From Streptomyces sp. NBC_01478 (GTDB taxonomy: Bacteria; Actinomycetota; Actinomycetes; Streptomycetales; Streptomycetaceae), in assembly GCF_036227225.1 (NCBI RefSeq), contig NZ_CP109444.1, positions 7,297,501 to 7,361,500 of the forward strand: DNA of 64,000 nt. Direction: 5' to 3'. The position numbers were made by a program, and so were the translations under genes. Shown here piece by piece: positions 36,106 to 44,783 of the stretch. A model generated the notes under the pieces. The model was not told the origin of the DNA, ran no database searches, and was given only the letters and a program-made list of their open reading frames with translations. The first letter of the stretch is position 1. The number at the start of each line of letters is the position of its first letter.

Positions 36106-36522
36106 TCACAACGTCCCGAACACCACTCCGCGCCAGGTCCAGCCCGCTTGGAGGACGGCACTCCGCAGGTGGTCGCGCGGTTCCGCGGTGTCGAGGCGGA
36201 AAGTCTCCGTCGCTTCCAGGCGCCCGCTGTCCCTGCGTTCGACGGTCCATCGGCGGGTGACGGTCCTGTCGGGCCCGCGTGAGTATCCCGATGTGATCCG
36301 CAGTCGCGGAGGGCTGCCGACCCGGGTGACCTCGCGCTGCTCCTCAAGCACGCGCACCTCTCGGTCCTCCTCGACGATCCGCATCCGGATCTGGACAGCA
36401 CGAGTGAGCCGGGACTCGACGAAGAAGTTCTGCCGGGCGGGTTCGGCGATCCGCCACTCGGCCACCAGATCGGCCTGTTCCGCGGCGCCGTGGCGGATGA
36501 CGTACGGGAGATCGGGCTGCAC
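36106..36522 (-). CDS. N-terminally shortened paralogue of the 50633-51145 protein
   Basis: This is a 138-residue reading from GTG 36522. It aligns along its length with residues 36-170 of the 50633-51145 product: PYVIRHGAAEQADLVAEWRI against PYVIRYGGGERCDLLAEWRL, and GWTWRGVVFGTL against GWTWRGVVFGKL. The paralogue starts MGLFDKLTG; that part is missing here. Upstream in frame there is LPEAPEPAIL but no ATG/GTG and no ribosome site, and the chitinase terminator follows. It is therefore either a short functional version or a gene that lost its start. Function unknown for both copies. Confidence 0.5.
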   Translation of the reverse strand: MQPDLPYVIRHGAAEQADLVAEWRIAEPARQNFFVESRLTRAVQIRMRIVEEDREVRVLEEQREVTRVGSPPRLRITSGYSRGPDRTVTRRWTVERRDSGRLEATETFRLDTAEPRDHLRSAVLQAGWTWRGVVFGTL

Positions 36523-36563
36523 AAGAATCGCCGGTTCCGGTGCTTCGGGCAGGTTGACGAGTC

Positions 36564-36606
36564 GGGGACGAGGGGCCGGCCGATGATCGGCCGGCCCCTC
36601 GTCCCC
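36564..36606 (-). terminator. Strong hairpin terminator of the chitinase gene
   Basis: A perfect 20-bp stem (arms 36564-36583 and 36587-36606, GGGGACGAGGGGCCGGCCGA) with a three-base loop lies 30 bp after the chitinase stop. It is the strongest hairpin in the window. Confidence 0.85.
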
Positions 36607-36635
36607 TCTCGTTCACTGCCGATTACTTCGGTCCG

Positions 36636-38342
36636 CTACGGCAGCGCGTGCACATGCGCTCCCACCGAGTTCGACCACGAACTGCCCGCCGCCGCGTCCC
36701 AGTTGGTCGACCAGGTCATCGCGCCCCGGAGGTCGGGGTAGGTCTTCGACGGCTTGAAGGAGCCGCAGTTGGTGCCGGCCGCGAGGCAGTCGAGGGCGTT
36801 GTTCACGATGGTGGGGGAGACGTAGCCGCTGCCGGCCGCGCTCGTCGAGGCCGGGAGGCCCAGGCCCACCTGGGACGGGGAGAGGCCGCCCTGCAACTGG
36901 ATGCAGGCGAGGGCCGTCAGGAAGTCCACCGTGCCCTGGCCGTAGACCTTGCCGTCGCAGCCCAGCATCGTGCCGCTGTTGTAGTACTGCATGTTGACGA
37001 CCGTGAGGATGTCCTTGATGTTCAGGGCCGTCTGGAAGTACGCGTTCGACGTCGACTGCATGTCGATCGTCTGGGGGGCCATCGTGATGACGAGGGACGA
37101 GCCCGCCTTCGACGACAGGGACCTCAACGCCTGTGTCATGTACGTCGCGTTGATGCCGTTCTCCAGGTCGATGTCGACGCCGTCGAAGCCGTACGTCTGC
37201 ATCAGGGAGTAGACCGAGTTGGCGAAGTTCGTCGCGGACGTCGAGTCGCTCACCGAGATCGTGCCGTTCTGGCCGCCGATCGAGATGATCACCTTCTTGC
37301 CGGCCGCGTGCTTGGCGACGATGTCCGCCTTGAACTGGTCGACCGTGTAGCCGCCGAGGCCGGACGAGTCGAGCGTGAAGGAGACCGCGCCCGGAGTTGA
37401 GGTCGCGTCCGCGAAGGCCACCGCGATGATGTCGTACTGGGAGGAGACGGCCGAGAGCTTCTGGACGGTCGCGCCGTTGTTGAAGTTCTGCCAGTAGCCG
37501 GTCACCGCGTGCTTCGGGACGGTGCCGCCTCCGCCGCCGCCGGTCGCCGTCGTCGTGCCCGTCACCGCCGTCGACTTCCCCGACTCACCGGCCGAGTTGG
37601 TCGCCGTGACCTGGAAGGAGTACGACGTGGAGGCCGCAAGTCCCGTGATCGTGGCGGACGTTCCGGTCACCGCCGTGATCTTCGTGCCGTCGCGGTAGAC
37701 GTTGTAGCCCGTCGCTCCCGACACCGCGCTCCAGGCCAGGGAGACCGAGGAGGAGGTCGTGGAGGAGACGCTCACGCCCGTCGGTGTCGCCGGGACCGTC
37801 GGGGCCGGGTCGCTGCCACCGCCGCCGTCCGGGCCGTAGACCGAGAGGTCGTCCGCGTAGTACGCCGCCTGTCCGTACCAGCCGTGCGTGTACACCGAGA
37901 CGGACGTGGTCGAGGCGCCCGTCGTGAACGTCGTCGACAACTGCTTCCAGGACGTGGTGTCGGGGGTCCAGGTCGACACGTCCGTCGTGCCCGTGCCCGT
38001 CACGCCCAGGTAGGAGTAGCCGCCCTGCACCCACGCGCTCAGTGTGTACGTCGAGTTGGGCTTGACCGCCACCGACTGGGTGCACTGCGCGTTGTCCTGG
38101 CCGGCCGGGGTGCCCTTCAGCGCGGCCGCGCCGCCGTGCACCGGGGACGAGACGGTCGTGCCGCTGCCCGCCGTACAGGTCCAGTTGGTCAGGCCCGACT
38201 CGAAGCCGGCGTTCTTGGCGTTGTTGATGTCGGCGGCGGACGCCTGGCCGGTGCCCGCGAAGGAGAGAGCGAGGGCGGCCATGGCGACCCCGGCCCACAG
38301 ACGTCTGTTCCTGAGTACGGGCATGCCTGGTGCGCGGTCCAC
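36636..38342 (-). CDS. Secreted family 18 chitinase with carbohydrate-binding and fibronectin III modules
   Basis: This 568-residue secreted enzyme has a signal peptide ending near QASA-A, then an N-terminal carbohydrate-binding module (AGFESGLTNWTCTAGSG onward, about 60-195). A fibronectin III domain (TPTGVSVSSTTSSSVSLAWS, about 215-300), a glycine linker and a GH18 barrel follow. The catalytic signature is DGVDIDLEN, whose Glu is the acid/base for hydrolysing beta-1,4-GlcNAc links in chitin. GTG 38342 is chosen because GGAGG lies five bases upstream; ATG 38324 is a weaker alternative. DasR-type boxes upstream indicate control by GlcNAc and chitin. Confidence 0.92.
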   Translation of the reverse strand: MDRAPGMPVLRNRRLWAGVAMAALALSFAGTGQASAADINNAKNAGFESGLTNWTCTAGSGTTVSSPVHGGAAALKGTPAGQDNAQCTQSVAVKPNSTYTLSAWVQGGYSYLGVTGTGTTDVSTWTPDTTSWKQLSTTFTTGASTTSVSVYTHGWYGQAAYYADDLSVYGPDGGGGSDPAPTVPATPTGVSVSSTTSSSVSLAWSAVSGATGYNVYRDGTKITAVTGTSATITGLAASTSYSFQVTATNSAGESGKSTAVTGTTTATGGGGGGTVPKHAVTGYWQNFNNGATVQKLSAVSSQYDIIAVAFADATSTPGAVSFTLDSSGLGGYTVDQFKADIVAKHAAGKKVIISIGGQNGTISVSDSTSATNFANSVYSLMQTYGFDGVDIDLENGINATYMTQALRSLSSKAGSSLVITMAPQTIDMQSTSNAYFQTALNIKDILTVVNMQYYNSGTMLGCDGKVYGQGTVDFLTALACIQLQGGLSPSQVGLGLPASTSAAGSGYVSPTIVNNALDCLAAGTNCGSFKPSKTYPDLRGAMTWSTNWDAAAGSSWSNSVGAHVHALP

Positions 38343-38408
38343 TGATGCCTCCGGTGGGGGAGTTTGGAGGGGACTGTGACGACGGTGGCCACCGCTGGAG
38401 TTCAAGAG

Positions 38409-38447
38409 TTGGTCCAGACCAATCTGGTGTCAAGAGGTCCAGACCAA
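38409..38447 (-). promoter_or_regulatory. Two DasR/chi-type boxes upstream of the chitinase
   Basis: TTGGTCCAGACCAA (38409-38422) is a perfect dyad, and AGGTCCAGACCA (38435-38446) repeats its core 25 bp away. Both match the 12-bp repeats known from Streptomyces chitinase promoters and the DasR responsive element (ACTGGTCTAGACCA type). The sites lie 67-105 bp upstream of the GTG. The rest of the 324-bp gap (38343-38666) holds only the chitinase leader and the ribosome site of the next plus-strand gene; no gene was seen. Confidence 0.75.
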
Positions 38448-38666
38448 CTTCTCCGGCGGTGACTTGGGTGCCCCGGCGCCGACCAGTTGCTCGACCTGCC
38501 CCGGTTTGGCGTGTTGTGTGCGATGACAGTTGCCGCACAGCTACAGAAACGCTGTTCTCCGGTCACAGGGGCGTGGTTACAGTGCTGAGGTAGTCACGCA
38601 ATGAAGTCAACTCGGCGTACCGGAGTAATACCGGCGAGCCGACAGGCGTGAAACGGGGAGCTGAGC

Positions 38667-39509
38667 GTGCCAACTGCCATTGCCGTGACCAGCGCCGACA
38701 TGGCGCTGCCGCCACAGGACGAACGGACCCTGCCCGCCGTCGTCCTGCGGGACCTGGATCAACGACCGCTGGACCAGGCGCTGTCGGAGATGCAGGCCCT
38801 GCTCGACCAGCACGGGCATGTCGTCGTCGTGTCCTCGCAGGCCGTGTCCGAGGGCGTCGACCGACGGCTGCACACGATCCGCTCCATCCTGGAGAGCGAC
38901 CGGATCGCCCTGTTCCGCCCGAATCTGCCCCCGCTCGGACTCGCCGTCCTGGCCCGCCAGTTGAGGCAGCTCGCGACCTGCGACCTCAGCCCCGGAGTGC
39001 TCGCCTCGGCCGGCCGGCTGCTCACCCACTACATCCACGCCGGCGCGGTCCTCGGCTCGGTCACCCGACTGGACCGGGTCCCCGTCGGCCTCAAGTCGCA
39101 CGCCAAGTCCTGGGTGCCCGGCAGTCAGTTCGCGGTGATCGCCCACCCCGAGCCGCAGTTGGTCCGGGTCGGCCCCGGAGTCACGCTGGAGGGGCCGGAG
39201 TTCGGCACCTGGATGCTGGTCGCCAAGGGGCAGTTGCAGTCCGACTGGATCGGCACCACCCTCGCCCCGGCGTGGAACGCGATGGGGCTGCGCGAGGCCA
39301 CCCTGCCCGCCGAGTCGGTGACGTGGTGGGGCACGAGCAAGATGATCGAGTTCTGTACGTTTCTGCCCGACCTGTCGGTGCTGTACCAACTGGTCACCTC
39401 TGTACGGCAGTCCGTGTGCCACTGGTGCGGTATCGACGTCATCGGCGACCGTTGTGTCTTCTGCTCCGCCACACCGCCCGTTCACGAGAACCAAACATCG
39501 AGCGGATAA
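38667..39509 (+). CDS. Protein of unknown function with a C-terminal zinc ribbon, next to the Tad locus
   Basis: This 280-residue cytoplasmic protein starts at GTG 38667 after GGGGAG. The first 180 residues are alpha/beta with LPAVVLRDLDQRPLDQALSE and HVVVVSSQAVSEGVDRRLHT. The tail has CHWCGIDVIGDRCVFC, two CxxC knuckles that probably bind zinc. No named family is certain. It lies 150 bp upstream of cpaB on the same strand with no terminator between, so it may be a regulator or assembly helper of the pilus locus. Confidence 0.6.
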   Translation: MPTAIAVTSADMALPPQDERTLPAVVLRDLDQRPLDQALSEMQALLDQHGHVVVVSSQAVSEGVDRRLHTIRSILESDRIALFRPNLPPLGLAVLARQLRQLATCDLSPGVLASAGRLLTHYIHAGAVLGSVTRLDRVPVGLKSHAKSWVPGSQFAVIAHPEPQLVRVGPGVTLEGPEFGTWMLVAKGQLQSDWIGTTLAPAWNAMGLREATLPAESVTWWGTSKMIEFCTFLPDLSVLYQLVTSVRQSVCHWCGIDVIGDRCVFCSATPPVHENQTSSG

Positions 39510-39588
39510 GTCCTCAACTCACAGGACACGCTTACAGCACACGAATACGGCACACGCGTTCGCCAGACCCGGTTCGTCTCGCTTGATC

Positions 39589-39620
39589 CCGCTCGATCCG
39601 CTCGTCCGCTCGATCCGCTC
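39589..39620 (+). repeat. 15-bp direct repeat upstream of the Tad operon
   Basis: CCGCTCGATCCGCTC occurs at 39589-39603 and 39606-39620, 17 bp apart, 42 bp before the cpaB start. Partial copies (CGCTTGATCCCGCTC before, TTCCGCTCGACC after) flank it. This may be a binding site array for a regulator of the pilus operon. Confidence 0.6.
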
Positions 39621-39661
39621 ATTTCCGCTCGACCGATATCCCCGATGAGGTTGTACGGTTC

Positions 39662-40375
39662 ATGAACTCCCGTCAGCGCCGCGGCGTGATACTCCTGCTC
39701 CTGTCGGTGATCTGCGCCCTCGGCGCGTTCGCCGGCGTCCTCTCCGTCATCCGTGACGTGAAGTCCAAGGTCGGTCCCGAGGTCACGGCGTACCAGGTCA
39801 AGGACAGCGTGGCGCCCTACACGGCTCTCACCGCCGCCCAGTTCAAGAAGATCGAGATGCCCAAGCGGTGGCTGTCGGACACCGCCGTGACCGATCTCGA
39901 CCAGATCAAGGGCAAGATCGCGGTGACCACCCTGCGCGGGGGCTCCCTGCTCCAGACCGACATGATCGTGGACCAGCCCGCCCTGCAGCCGGGGCAGCAG
40001 GAGGTCGCCATCATGATCGACGCGGCGACCGGCGTCGCCGGCAAGATCGACCCGGGTTCCACGGTCAACGTGTACGCCACCTTCGAGGGCGCGAAAGAGG
40101 GCGACCCCGACCAGTCGAAGATCATCGTGGAGAACGCGAAGGTCATCGACGTCGGCCACATCACCGCCCTCGACCCGGGCAGCAACAGCGACAAGAACCA
40201 GCAGGGGTCCACCAACGGCGTGCCGATCACCTTCGCGCTCTCCACGCTCGACGCCCAACGGATCACCTACGCCGAGTCGTTCGCCGAGCGGGTCCGGCTC
40301 GCGCTGGTGGCACCCGGCGGCGATACGACCGTGCCCGACAAGGACCGGACGTACGAACTCGCGAAGGACAAGTGA
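39662..40375 (+). CDS. cpaB: Flp pilus assembly protein CpaB (RcpC-like), SAF domain
   Basis: This 237-residue protein has one N-terminal membrane helix (VILLLLSVICALGAFAGVLS) and an outward-facing SAF-type domain (AYQVKDSVAPYTALTAAQFK, then GKIAVTTLRGGSLLQTDMIV). CpaB proteins act in Tad pilus assembly at the cell envelope. It is followed by the TadZ-like gene after 9 bp and starts the tad operon. The actinobacterial form lacks the outer-membrane partners found in Gram-negative Tad systems, as expected. Confidence 0.85.
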   Translation: MNSRQRRGVILLLLSVICALGAFAGVLSVIRDVKSKVGPEVTAYQVKDSVAPYTALTAAQFKKIEMPKRWLSDTAVTDLDQIKGKIAVTTLRGGSLLQTDMIVDQPALQPGQQEVAIMIDAATGVAGKIDPGSTVNVYATFEGAKEGDPDQSKIIVENAKVIDVGHITALDPGSNSDKNQQGSTNGVPITFALSTLDAQRITYAESFAERVRLALVAPGGDTTVPDKDRTYELAKDK

Positions 40376-40384
40376 GAGGCCGGC

Positions 40385-41635
40385 ATGCCCACCAGGATTC
40401 TTCCGGCGGTCGGTGACGCGGACGCCATCCGCGCCATCACGACCCTGCTCAGCCAGCTCCCGGACGCCGACCCGGTGGCCCCGGTGGCCGACTCGACGCA
40501 GCTCATCGACACCCTGGCCCGGCTCGCCGCCGAGTCCGTCGACGAGCTGCCCGAGGTCGTGGTGGTGCATGAACGCATCGGTCCCGTCCCCGCGTTGGAG
40601 CTGGTCCGCGAGGTCGCGCTGCGCTTCCCCGCGGTGGGCGTCATCCTCGTCACCACGGACGCCAGCCCCGGCCTCTTCCAGGCCGCCATGGACTCCGGCG
40701 CCCGCGGCCTCATCGCCCTGCCGCTGAGCTACGAGGAGTTGGCCAACCGCGTGCAGGCCGTCGCCGCCTGGTCGGTGGGCGTACGGCGCCATCTGGGCCA
40801 CGGCGGCGATGTGTTCACCGGCGTCGGCGGCACCGTCGTCACGGTCAGCGGGGCCAAGGGCGGGGTCGGCGCGACCCTCGCTGCGATCCAACTCGCCCTC
40901 GCCGCCCAGGCGTCGGGCCGCAGCGCCGCGCTCGTCGACATGGACCTGCAGACCGGGGACATCGCCTCCTACCTGGACGTCCAGTTCCGCCGCTCGGTCG
41001 TCGACCTCGCCGCGATCACCGACATCTCGCCGCGTGTCCTGGCCGACGCCGTGTTTCGGCACGACACCGGGATCGCGCTGCTGCTCGCCCCCGGCGAGGG
41101 CGAACGCGGCGAGGAGGTCACCGACCGGGCCGCCCGCCAGATCGTCAGCGCGCTGCGCTCCCGCTACGAGGTCGTCGTCATCGACTGCGGCGCCCAGATG
41201 AGCGGCGCGAGCGCGGCGGCCGTCGAAATGGCCGACACGGCCCTGCTGTTCACCACCCCGGACGTGGTCGCCGTACGCGCAGCGAAGCGCACCGTCCGCA
41301 TGTGGGACCGGCTCCAGATCCGCAAGGCGGAGGAGACGACGATCGTCGTCAACCGGCACACGCGCGGTACGGAGATCCAGCCCGCGCTCATCCAGCGGAT
41401 CACCGGCACGGCGGTCGCCGCCACCGCGATCCCCGCCAACTTCAAGGAACTCCAGGGCGCGGTGGACGCGGGCAGCCTCCACGAACTCGACAACAAGAGC
41501 GTGGTGAAACAGGCCCTTTGGGGTCTCGCGGGCGAACTGGGACTGGTCAAGGTCCCCGAAGTCGCCCAGAAGAGCGGGCGGTCGCGGGGCGGCGGCGACC
41601 GCGGCTCGGTGAGCTTCCGGCGCCGTAGGGAGTGA
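40385..41635 (+). CDS. TadZ/CpaE-like pilus localisation ATPase
   Basis: This 416-residue protein has a receiver-like N-terminal domain (about 1-130, EVVVVHERIGPVPALELVRE) without a clear phosphorylation site and a MinD/ParA-like ATPase domain (about 150-400). The Walker A variant is VTVSGAKGGVGAT, in which Thr replaces the usual KT pair; this is seen in CpaE/TadZ. VVVIDCGAQMSGAS is the Walker B region. Such proteins place the pilus machine at its site in the cell. It overlaps the frame of the next gene only at its stop; GAGAGG precedes its ATG. Confidence 0.88.
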   Translation: MPTRILPAVGDADAIRAITTLLSQLPDADPVAPVADSTQLIDTLARLAAESVDELPEVVVVHERIGPVPALELVREVALRFPAVGVILVTTDASPGLFQAAMDSGARGLIALPLSYEELANRVQAVAAWSVGVRRHLGHGGDVFTGVGGTVVTVSGAKGGVGATLAAIQLALAAQASGRSAALVDMDLQTGDIASYLDVQFRRSVVDLAAITDISPRVLADAVFRHDTGIALLLAPGEGERGEEVTDRAARQIVSALRSRYEVVVIDCGAQMSGASAAAVEMADTALLFTTPDVVAVRAAKRTVRMWDRLQIRKAEETTIVVNRHTRGTEIQPALIQRITGTAVAATAIPANFKELQGAVDAGSLHELDNKSVVKQALWGLAGELGLVKVPEVAQKSGRSRGGGDRGSVSFRRRRE

Positions 41636-41646
41636 GGGGGATGCGT

Positions 41647-42045
41647 ATGTCCGTATCCGGACGGGATCGAGACCGGGATCGAGACCGGGGCCAGGTCACC
41701 ATCGAGTTCCTCGGCATGACCCCGCTGATCATTCTGACGCTGGTGCTGATGTGGCAGTTCGCGCTGGTGGGGTACACGTTCTCGCTCGCGGGGAATGCTG
41801 CGGACGAGGCGGTGCGGGCCGGGACGGCGGCCGCGCCGGGCGGCGCGCGCACCGCCGCCTGCCAACAGGCGGGCCTGGACAAGCTGGACGGCGCGTGGAA
41901 GGGGGACGCCACGGTGAGCTGCGGCGGCACGGGTTTCGTCACGGCCGACGTCTCCCTCAAGGTGCCCGTCCTCTTCCCGGGCTCCATCGGCTTCCCCTTC
42001 ACGGTGCACGCTCACGCGGGCGCCGTAGAGGAGGCGAAGGACTGA
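41647..42045 (+). CDS. TadE-like pseudopilin
   Basis: This 132-residue protein has a short basic N terminus with an RDRDRDRDRG repeat, then the prepilin site G-Q in RGQVTIEFLGM followed by a hydrophobic helix (PLIILTLVLMWQFALVGYTF). This is the TadE pattern: a pseudopilin cleaved by the Tad prepilin peptidase. The RDRD repeat comes from two exact copies of the 12-mer GGGATCGAGACC (41663-41686). ATG 41647 is chosen over ATG 41641 because GAGGGGG directly abuts the first. A later domain has one Cys pair (TAACQQ, VSCGG). Confidence 0.82.
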   Translation: MSVSGRDRDRDRDRGQVTIEFLGMTPLIILTLVLMWQFALVGYTFSLAGNAADEAVRAGTAAAPGGARTAACQQAGLDKLDGAWKGDATVSCGGTGFVTADVSLKVPVLFPGSIGFPFTVHAHAGAVEEAKD

Positions 42046-42046
42046 C

Positions 42047-42400
42047 ATGTCCTACGGCCCTCGCGCGCGCGACCGCGGCCAAGTCGCCATCGAATACCTC
42101 GGGTTCATCCCGGTCCTGATCCTCGTCACGCTGGCGGCGGTGCAGCTCGGGCTGGTCGCGTACACCGCGGAGCAGGCGGGGACGGCCGCCCGGGCGGGGG
42201 CGCGCAGTGCCTCGCTCCAGCAGGGCGCTCAGCCGGCGTGCAGCGAGGCGGTCAGCGACTGGCTCTCGGTCAGTTGCCCGGCGTCGTTCGGCGGCGACAC
42301 GGTCACGGTCACCGCCACCATCCACATCCCGTCCGTCATCCCCGGCTACGACGGCTTCGGAGACGCCAGCAAGACCGCCACCATGCCGCTCGACCACTGA
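42047..42400 (+). CDS. TadE-like pseudopilin (second copy)
   Basis: This 117-residue protein begins MSYGPRARDRGQVAIEYLGF, the same G-Q prepilin site as its neighbour, then a membrane helix (IPVLILVTLAAVQLGLVAYT) and a small C-terminal domain with a Cys pair. It starts one base after the stop of the first TadE gene, so both are made together. Minor pseudopilins of this type are thought to prime Flp pilus assembly. Confidence 0.82.
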   Translation: MSYGPRARDRGQVAIEYLGFIPVLILVTLAAVQLGLVAYTAEQAGTAARAGARSASLQQGAQPACSEAVSDWLSVSCPASFGGDTVTVTATIHIPSVIPGYDGFGDASKTATMPLDH

Positions 42401-42473
42401 ACGACAGAGAACAACTGAGAACACCTGAGAACACCTGGGTTCGACTGAACAAGGAGCGAGGAGCACAGCACTC

Positions 42474-43814
42474 ATGGGTCTGCGGGAACGTGTCAACCAT
42501 CCCGAGGAGAACGGCCATCGGGGCGAGGACGGCCACATGGTCGCCTCGTACCGCGCCAAACTCCTGGAGGAGATCGACCTCGCGGAGATGAGCGCGCTGG
42601 CCGCCGCCGAGCGACGGGCCCGGCTTGAGCGGGTGCTCGGGCACATCATCAGCCGTGAGGGTCCGGTCCTCTCGACCGTCGAGCGCTCGCAGTTGATCCG
42701 CCGGGTCGTCGACGAGGCGCTCGGCCTCGGCATACTCGAACCGCTCCTGGAGGACGCGTCGATCACCGAGATCATGGTGAACGGCCCGGACGCGATCTTC
42801 GTCGAACGCGGCGGCCGGGTCGAGCAGTTGCCGCTCCGCTTCCCCTCCCACGACCAACTGATGCAGACCATCGAGCGGATCGTGTCGACGGTCAACCGCC
42901 GTGTGGACGAGTCGAATCCGATGGTCGACGCACGGCTGCCGTCCGGCGAGCGCGTCAACGTGATCATCCCGCCGCTGTCGCTGACCGGCGCCACGCTCAC
43001 CATCCGCCGCTTCCCGCGCTCCTTCACGCTCCAGGAGATGGTCGGCTTCGGCTCGCTCGACGAGCACATGCTGTATCTCCTCGCGGGCCTGGTGCACGCG
43101 AAGTTCAACATCATCGTGTCCGGCGCCACCGGCACCGGGAAGACGACCCTCCTCAACGCGCTCTCCGGCCTGATCCCGGAGACCGAGCGCATCATCACCA
43201 TCGAGGACTCCGCCGAACTCCAGCTCCAGCAGTCGCACGTCATCCGCCTGGAGGCGCGCCCGCCGAACGTCGAGGGCAAGGGCCAGGTCACCATCCGCGA
43301 CCTGGTGCGCAACTCGCTGCGTATGCGCCCGGATCGGATCGTCGTAGGTGAGGTCCGAGGCGGCGAATCGTTGGACATGCTCCAGGCGATGTCGACGGGC
43401 CACGACGGTTCACTCGCCACGGTCCACGCGAACAGCGCGGAGGACGCGCTGATGCGCCTCAAGACCCTGGCGTCCATGTCCGAGGTGGAGATCCCCTTCG
43501 AAGCGCTGCACGACCAGATCAACAGCGCCATCGACGTCATCATCCAGCTCACCCGCTTCGCCGACGGCGCCCGCCGCATCACCGAGATCGCCCTCCTCGA
43601 CAGCCACGGCAGCGAGCCGTACCGGCTGGCGACGGTGGCCCGCTTCAGCCCGCAGCCCATCTCCGCCGACGGCCGGGTCTACGGCACCTTCGAGTACTTC
43701 CCGCTCTCCCGCCGCACCGCCGACCGGCTCTACATGGCGAGCCAGCCCCTGCCGCAGGCCTTCGGCGTCGCCCACACCGCGGAACAGCTCGCCCTCAGAG
43801 AAGCCAGTAGGTAG
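42474..43814 (+). CDS. tadA: Tad pilus assembly ATPase TadA/CpaF
   Basis: This 446-residue secretion ATPase of the type II/IV family powers Flp pilus assembly. It has Walker A GATGTGKT (217-224, Lys223), an Asp box ITIEDSAELQ, Walker B-like MRPDRIVVGEVRGGE and HIS box STGHDGSLATVHANS. The N-terminal helical domain is of usual length. GGAGCGAGGAG lies upstream of the ATG. Short repeats (TGAGAACACC) fill the 73-bp gap after the second TadE gene. Confidence 0.93.
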   Translation: MGLRERVNHPEENGHRGEDGHMVASYRAKLLEEIDLAEMSALAAAERRARLERVLGHIISREGPVLSTVERSQLIRRVVDEALGLGILEPLLEDASITEIMVNGPDAIFVERGGRVEQLPLRFPSHDQLMQTIERIVSTVNRRVDESNPMVDARLPSGERVNVIIPPLSLTGATLTIRRFPRSFTLQEMVGFGSLDEHMLYLLAGLVHAKFNIIVSGATGTGKTTLLNALSGLIPETERIITIEDSAELQLQQSHVIRLEARPPNVEGKGQVTIRDLVRNSLRMRPDRIVVGEVRGGESLDMLQAMSTGHDGSLATVHANSAEDALMRLKTLASMSEVEIPFEALHDQINSAIDVIIQLTRFADGARRITEIALLDSHGSEPYRLATVARFSPQPISADGRVYGTFEYFPLSRRTADRLYMASQPLPQAFGVAHTAEQLALREASR

Positions 43815-43825
43815 GGACCGACCCC

Positions 43826-44767
43826 ATGGATCTCCAGACGATCGTCACGCTCACCACCGGCATCACCCTGCTGACCTGTGTCCTGGGCGTCGCCGGCCTG
43901 CACGCCTACGCCATGGGCAGGGCACAGCGCGCGGCCCTGGTCGACCGCCTCACCTCGACCGGGCAGATCCAGGTCGGCCGCACCCGCCGCTTCCGCGACC
44001 TGGACCGCAGACTGCGCCGTACGCGCCTCGGCCGGCAGCTCGAACTGCGGCTGGCGGCCACCGGGTTGGACATGACGCCGGGCGAGTTCTTCGTCTACAT
44101 GCTGGCCACGGTCGCGGCGCTCTGGCTGATCGGGCAGGCGTCCCTGGCGCCCTTCTTCGGCCCGATCGCCGGGCTGCTGGGCGTCGGGGTGGCGATCCAG
44201 TTCCTCAACTGGCAACGCCAGAAGCGCATCGAGAAGTTCATCAACCAACTCCCCGAAATGGCCCGCATCATGGCCAACGCCACCCACGCCGGCCTCGCGC
44301 TGCGCACCGCGATCAGCATGGCCGCGGAGGAGCTGGAGGCACCGGCGGGCGAGGAACTCGCCAAGGTGGCCAACCAGTTGGCGGTGGGCGCCTCGATGGA
44401 CGACGCGCTGAGCGAGCTGGCGGACCGCCTCCCGTCCCGCGAACTCGTCGTCCTGGTAACCACATTGGTGCTCTCCAACAGGGCGGGCGGCCAGGTGGTC
44501 AGCGCCCTGCGCAACCTCACGGAGACCCTGGAGGAACGCAAGGAGACCCGCCGCGAGGTCCGCACCCAGCTCTCCCAGGTCAACATGACGTCGTACGCCG
44601 TCCCGGCGATGGGCGTGGGCGCCCTCTTCCTGATGAACGGCGTCAAACCCGGCGCCCTGGAGAAGATGACGGGCTCCCCGATCGGCCAGGCCTGCGTGAT
44701 CATCGCGTTCGGGCTGTACGCGGTGGGCTTCATCCTCATCCGCCGCCTGTCCCGCATCGACGTCTGA
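43826..44767 (+). CDS. tadB: TadB-like inner-membrane platform protein
   Basis: This 313-residue type II secretion F-domain protein has a membrane helix at the N terminus, two near residues 90-125 and two at the end. The cytoplasmic T2SF segment reads INQLPEMARIMANATHAGLA and LTETLEERKETRREVRTQLS. It forms the membrane platform with TadC on which TadA acts. It follows tadA after 11 bp. Confidence 0.9.
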   Translation: MDLQTIVTLTTGITLLTCVLGVAGLHAYAMGRAQRAALVDRLTSTGQIQVGRTRRFRDLDRRLRRTRLGRQLELRLAATGLDMTPGEFFVYMLATVAALWLIGQASLAPFFGPIAGLLGVGVAIQFLNWQRQKRIEKFINQLPEMARIMANATHAGLALRTAISMAAEELEAPAGEELAKVANQLAVGASMDDALSELADRLPSRELVVLVTTLVLSNRAGGQVVSALRNLTETLEERKETRREVRTQLSQVNMTSYAVPAMGVGALFLMNGVKPGALEKMTGSPIGQACVIIAFGLYAVGFILIRRLSRIDV

Positions 44768-44783
44768 GGGGAGGAGGACAGAC

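Noticed and set aside
35758..36522. A toxin-antitoxin pair formed by the MT0933-like gene and the 36106 gene
   Set aside because: The genes are convergent, 120 bp apart, and the 36106 paralogue at 50633 has no antitoxin beside it.
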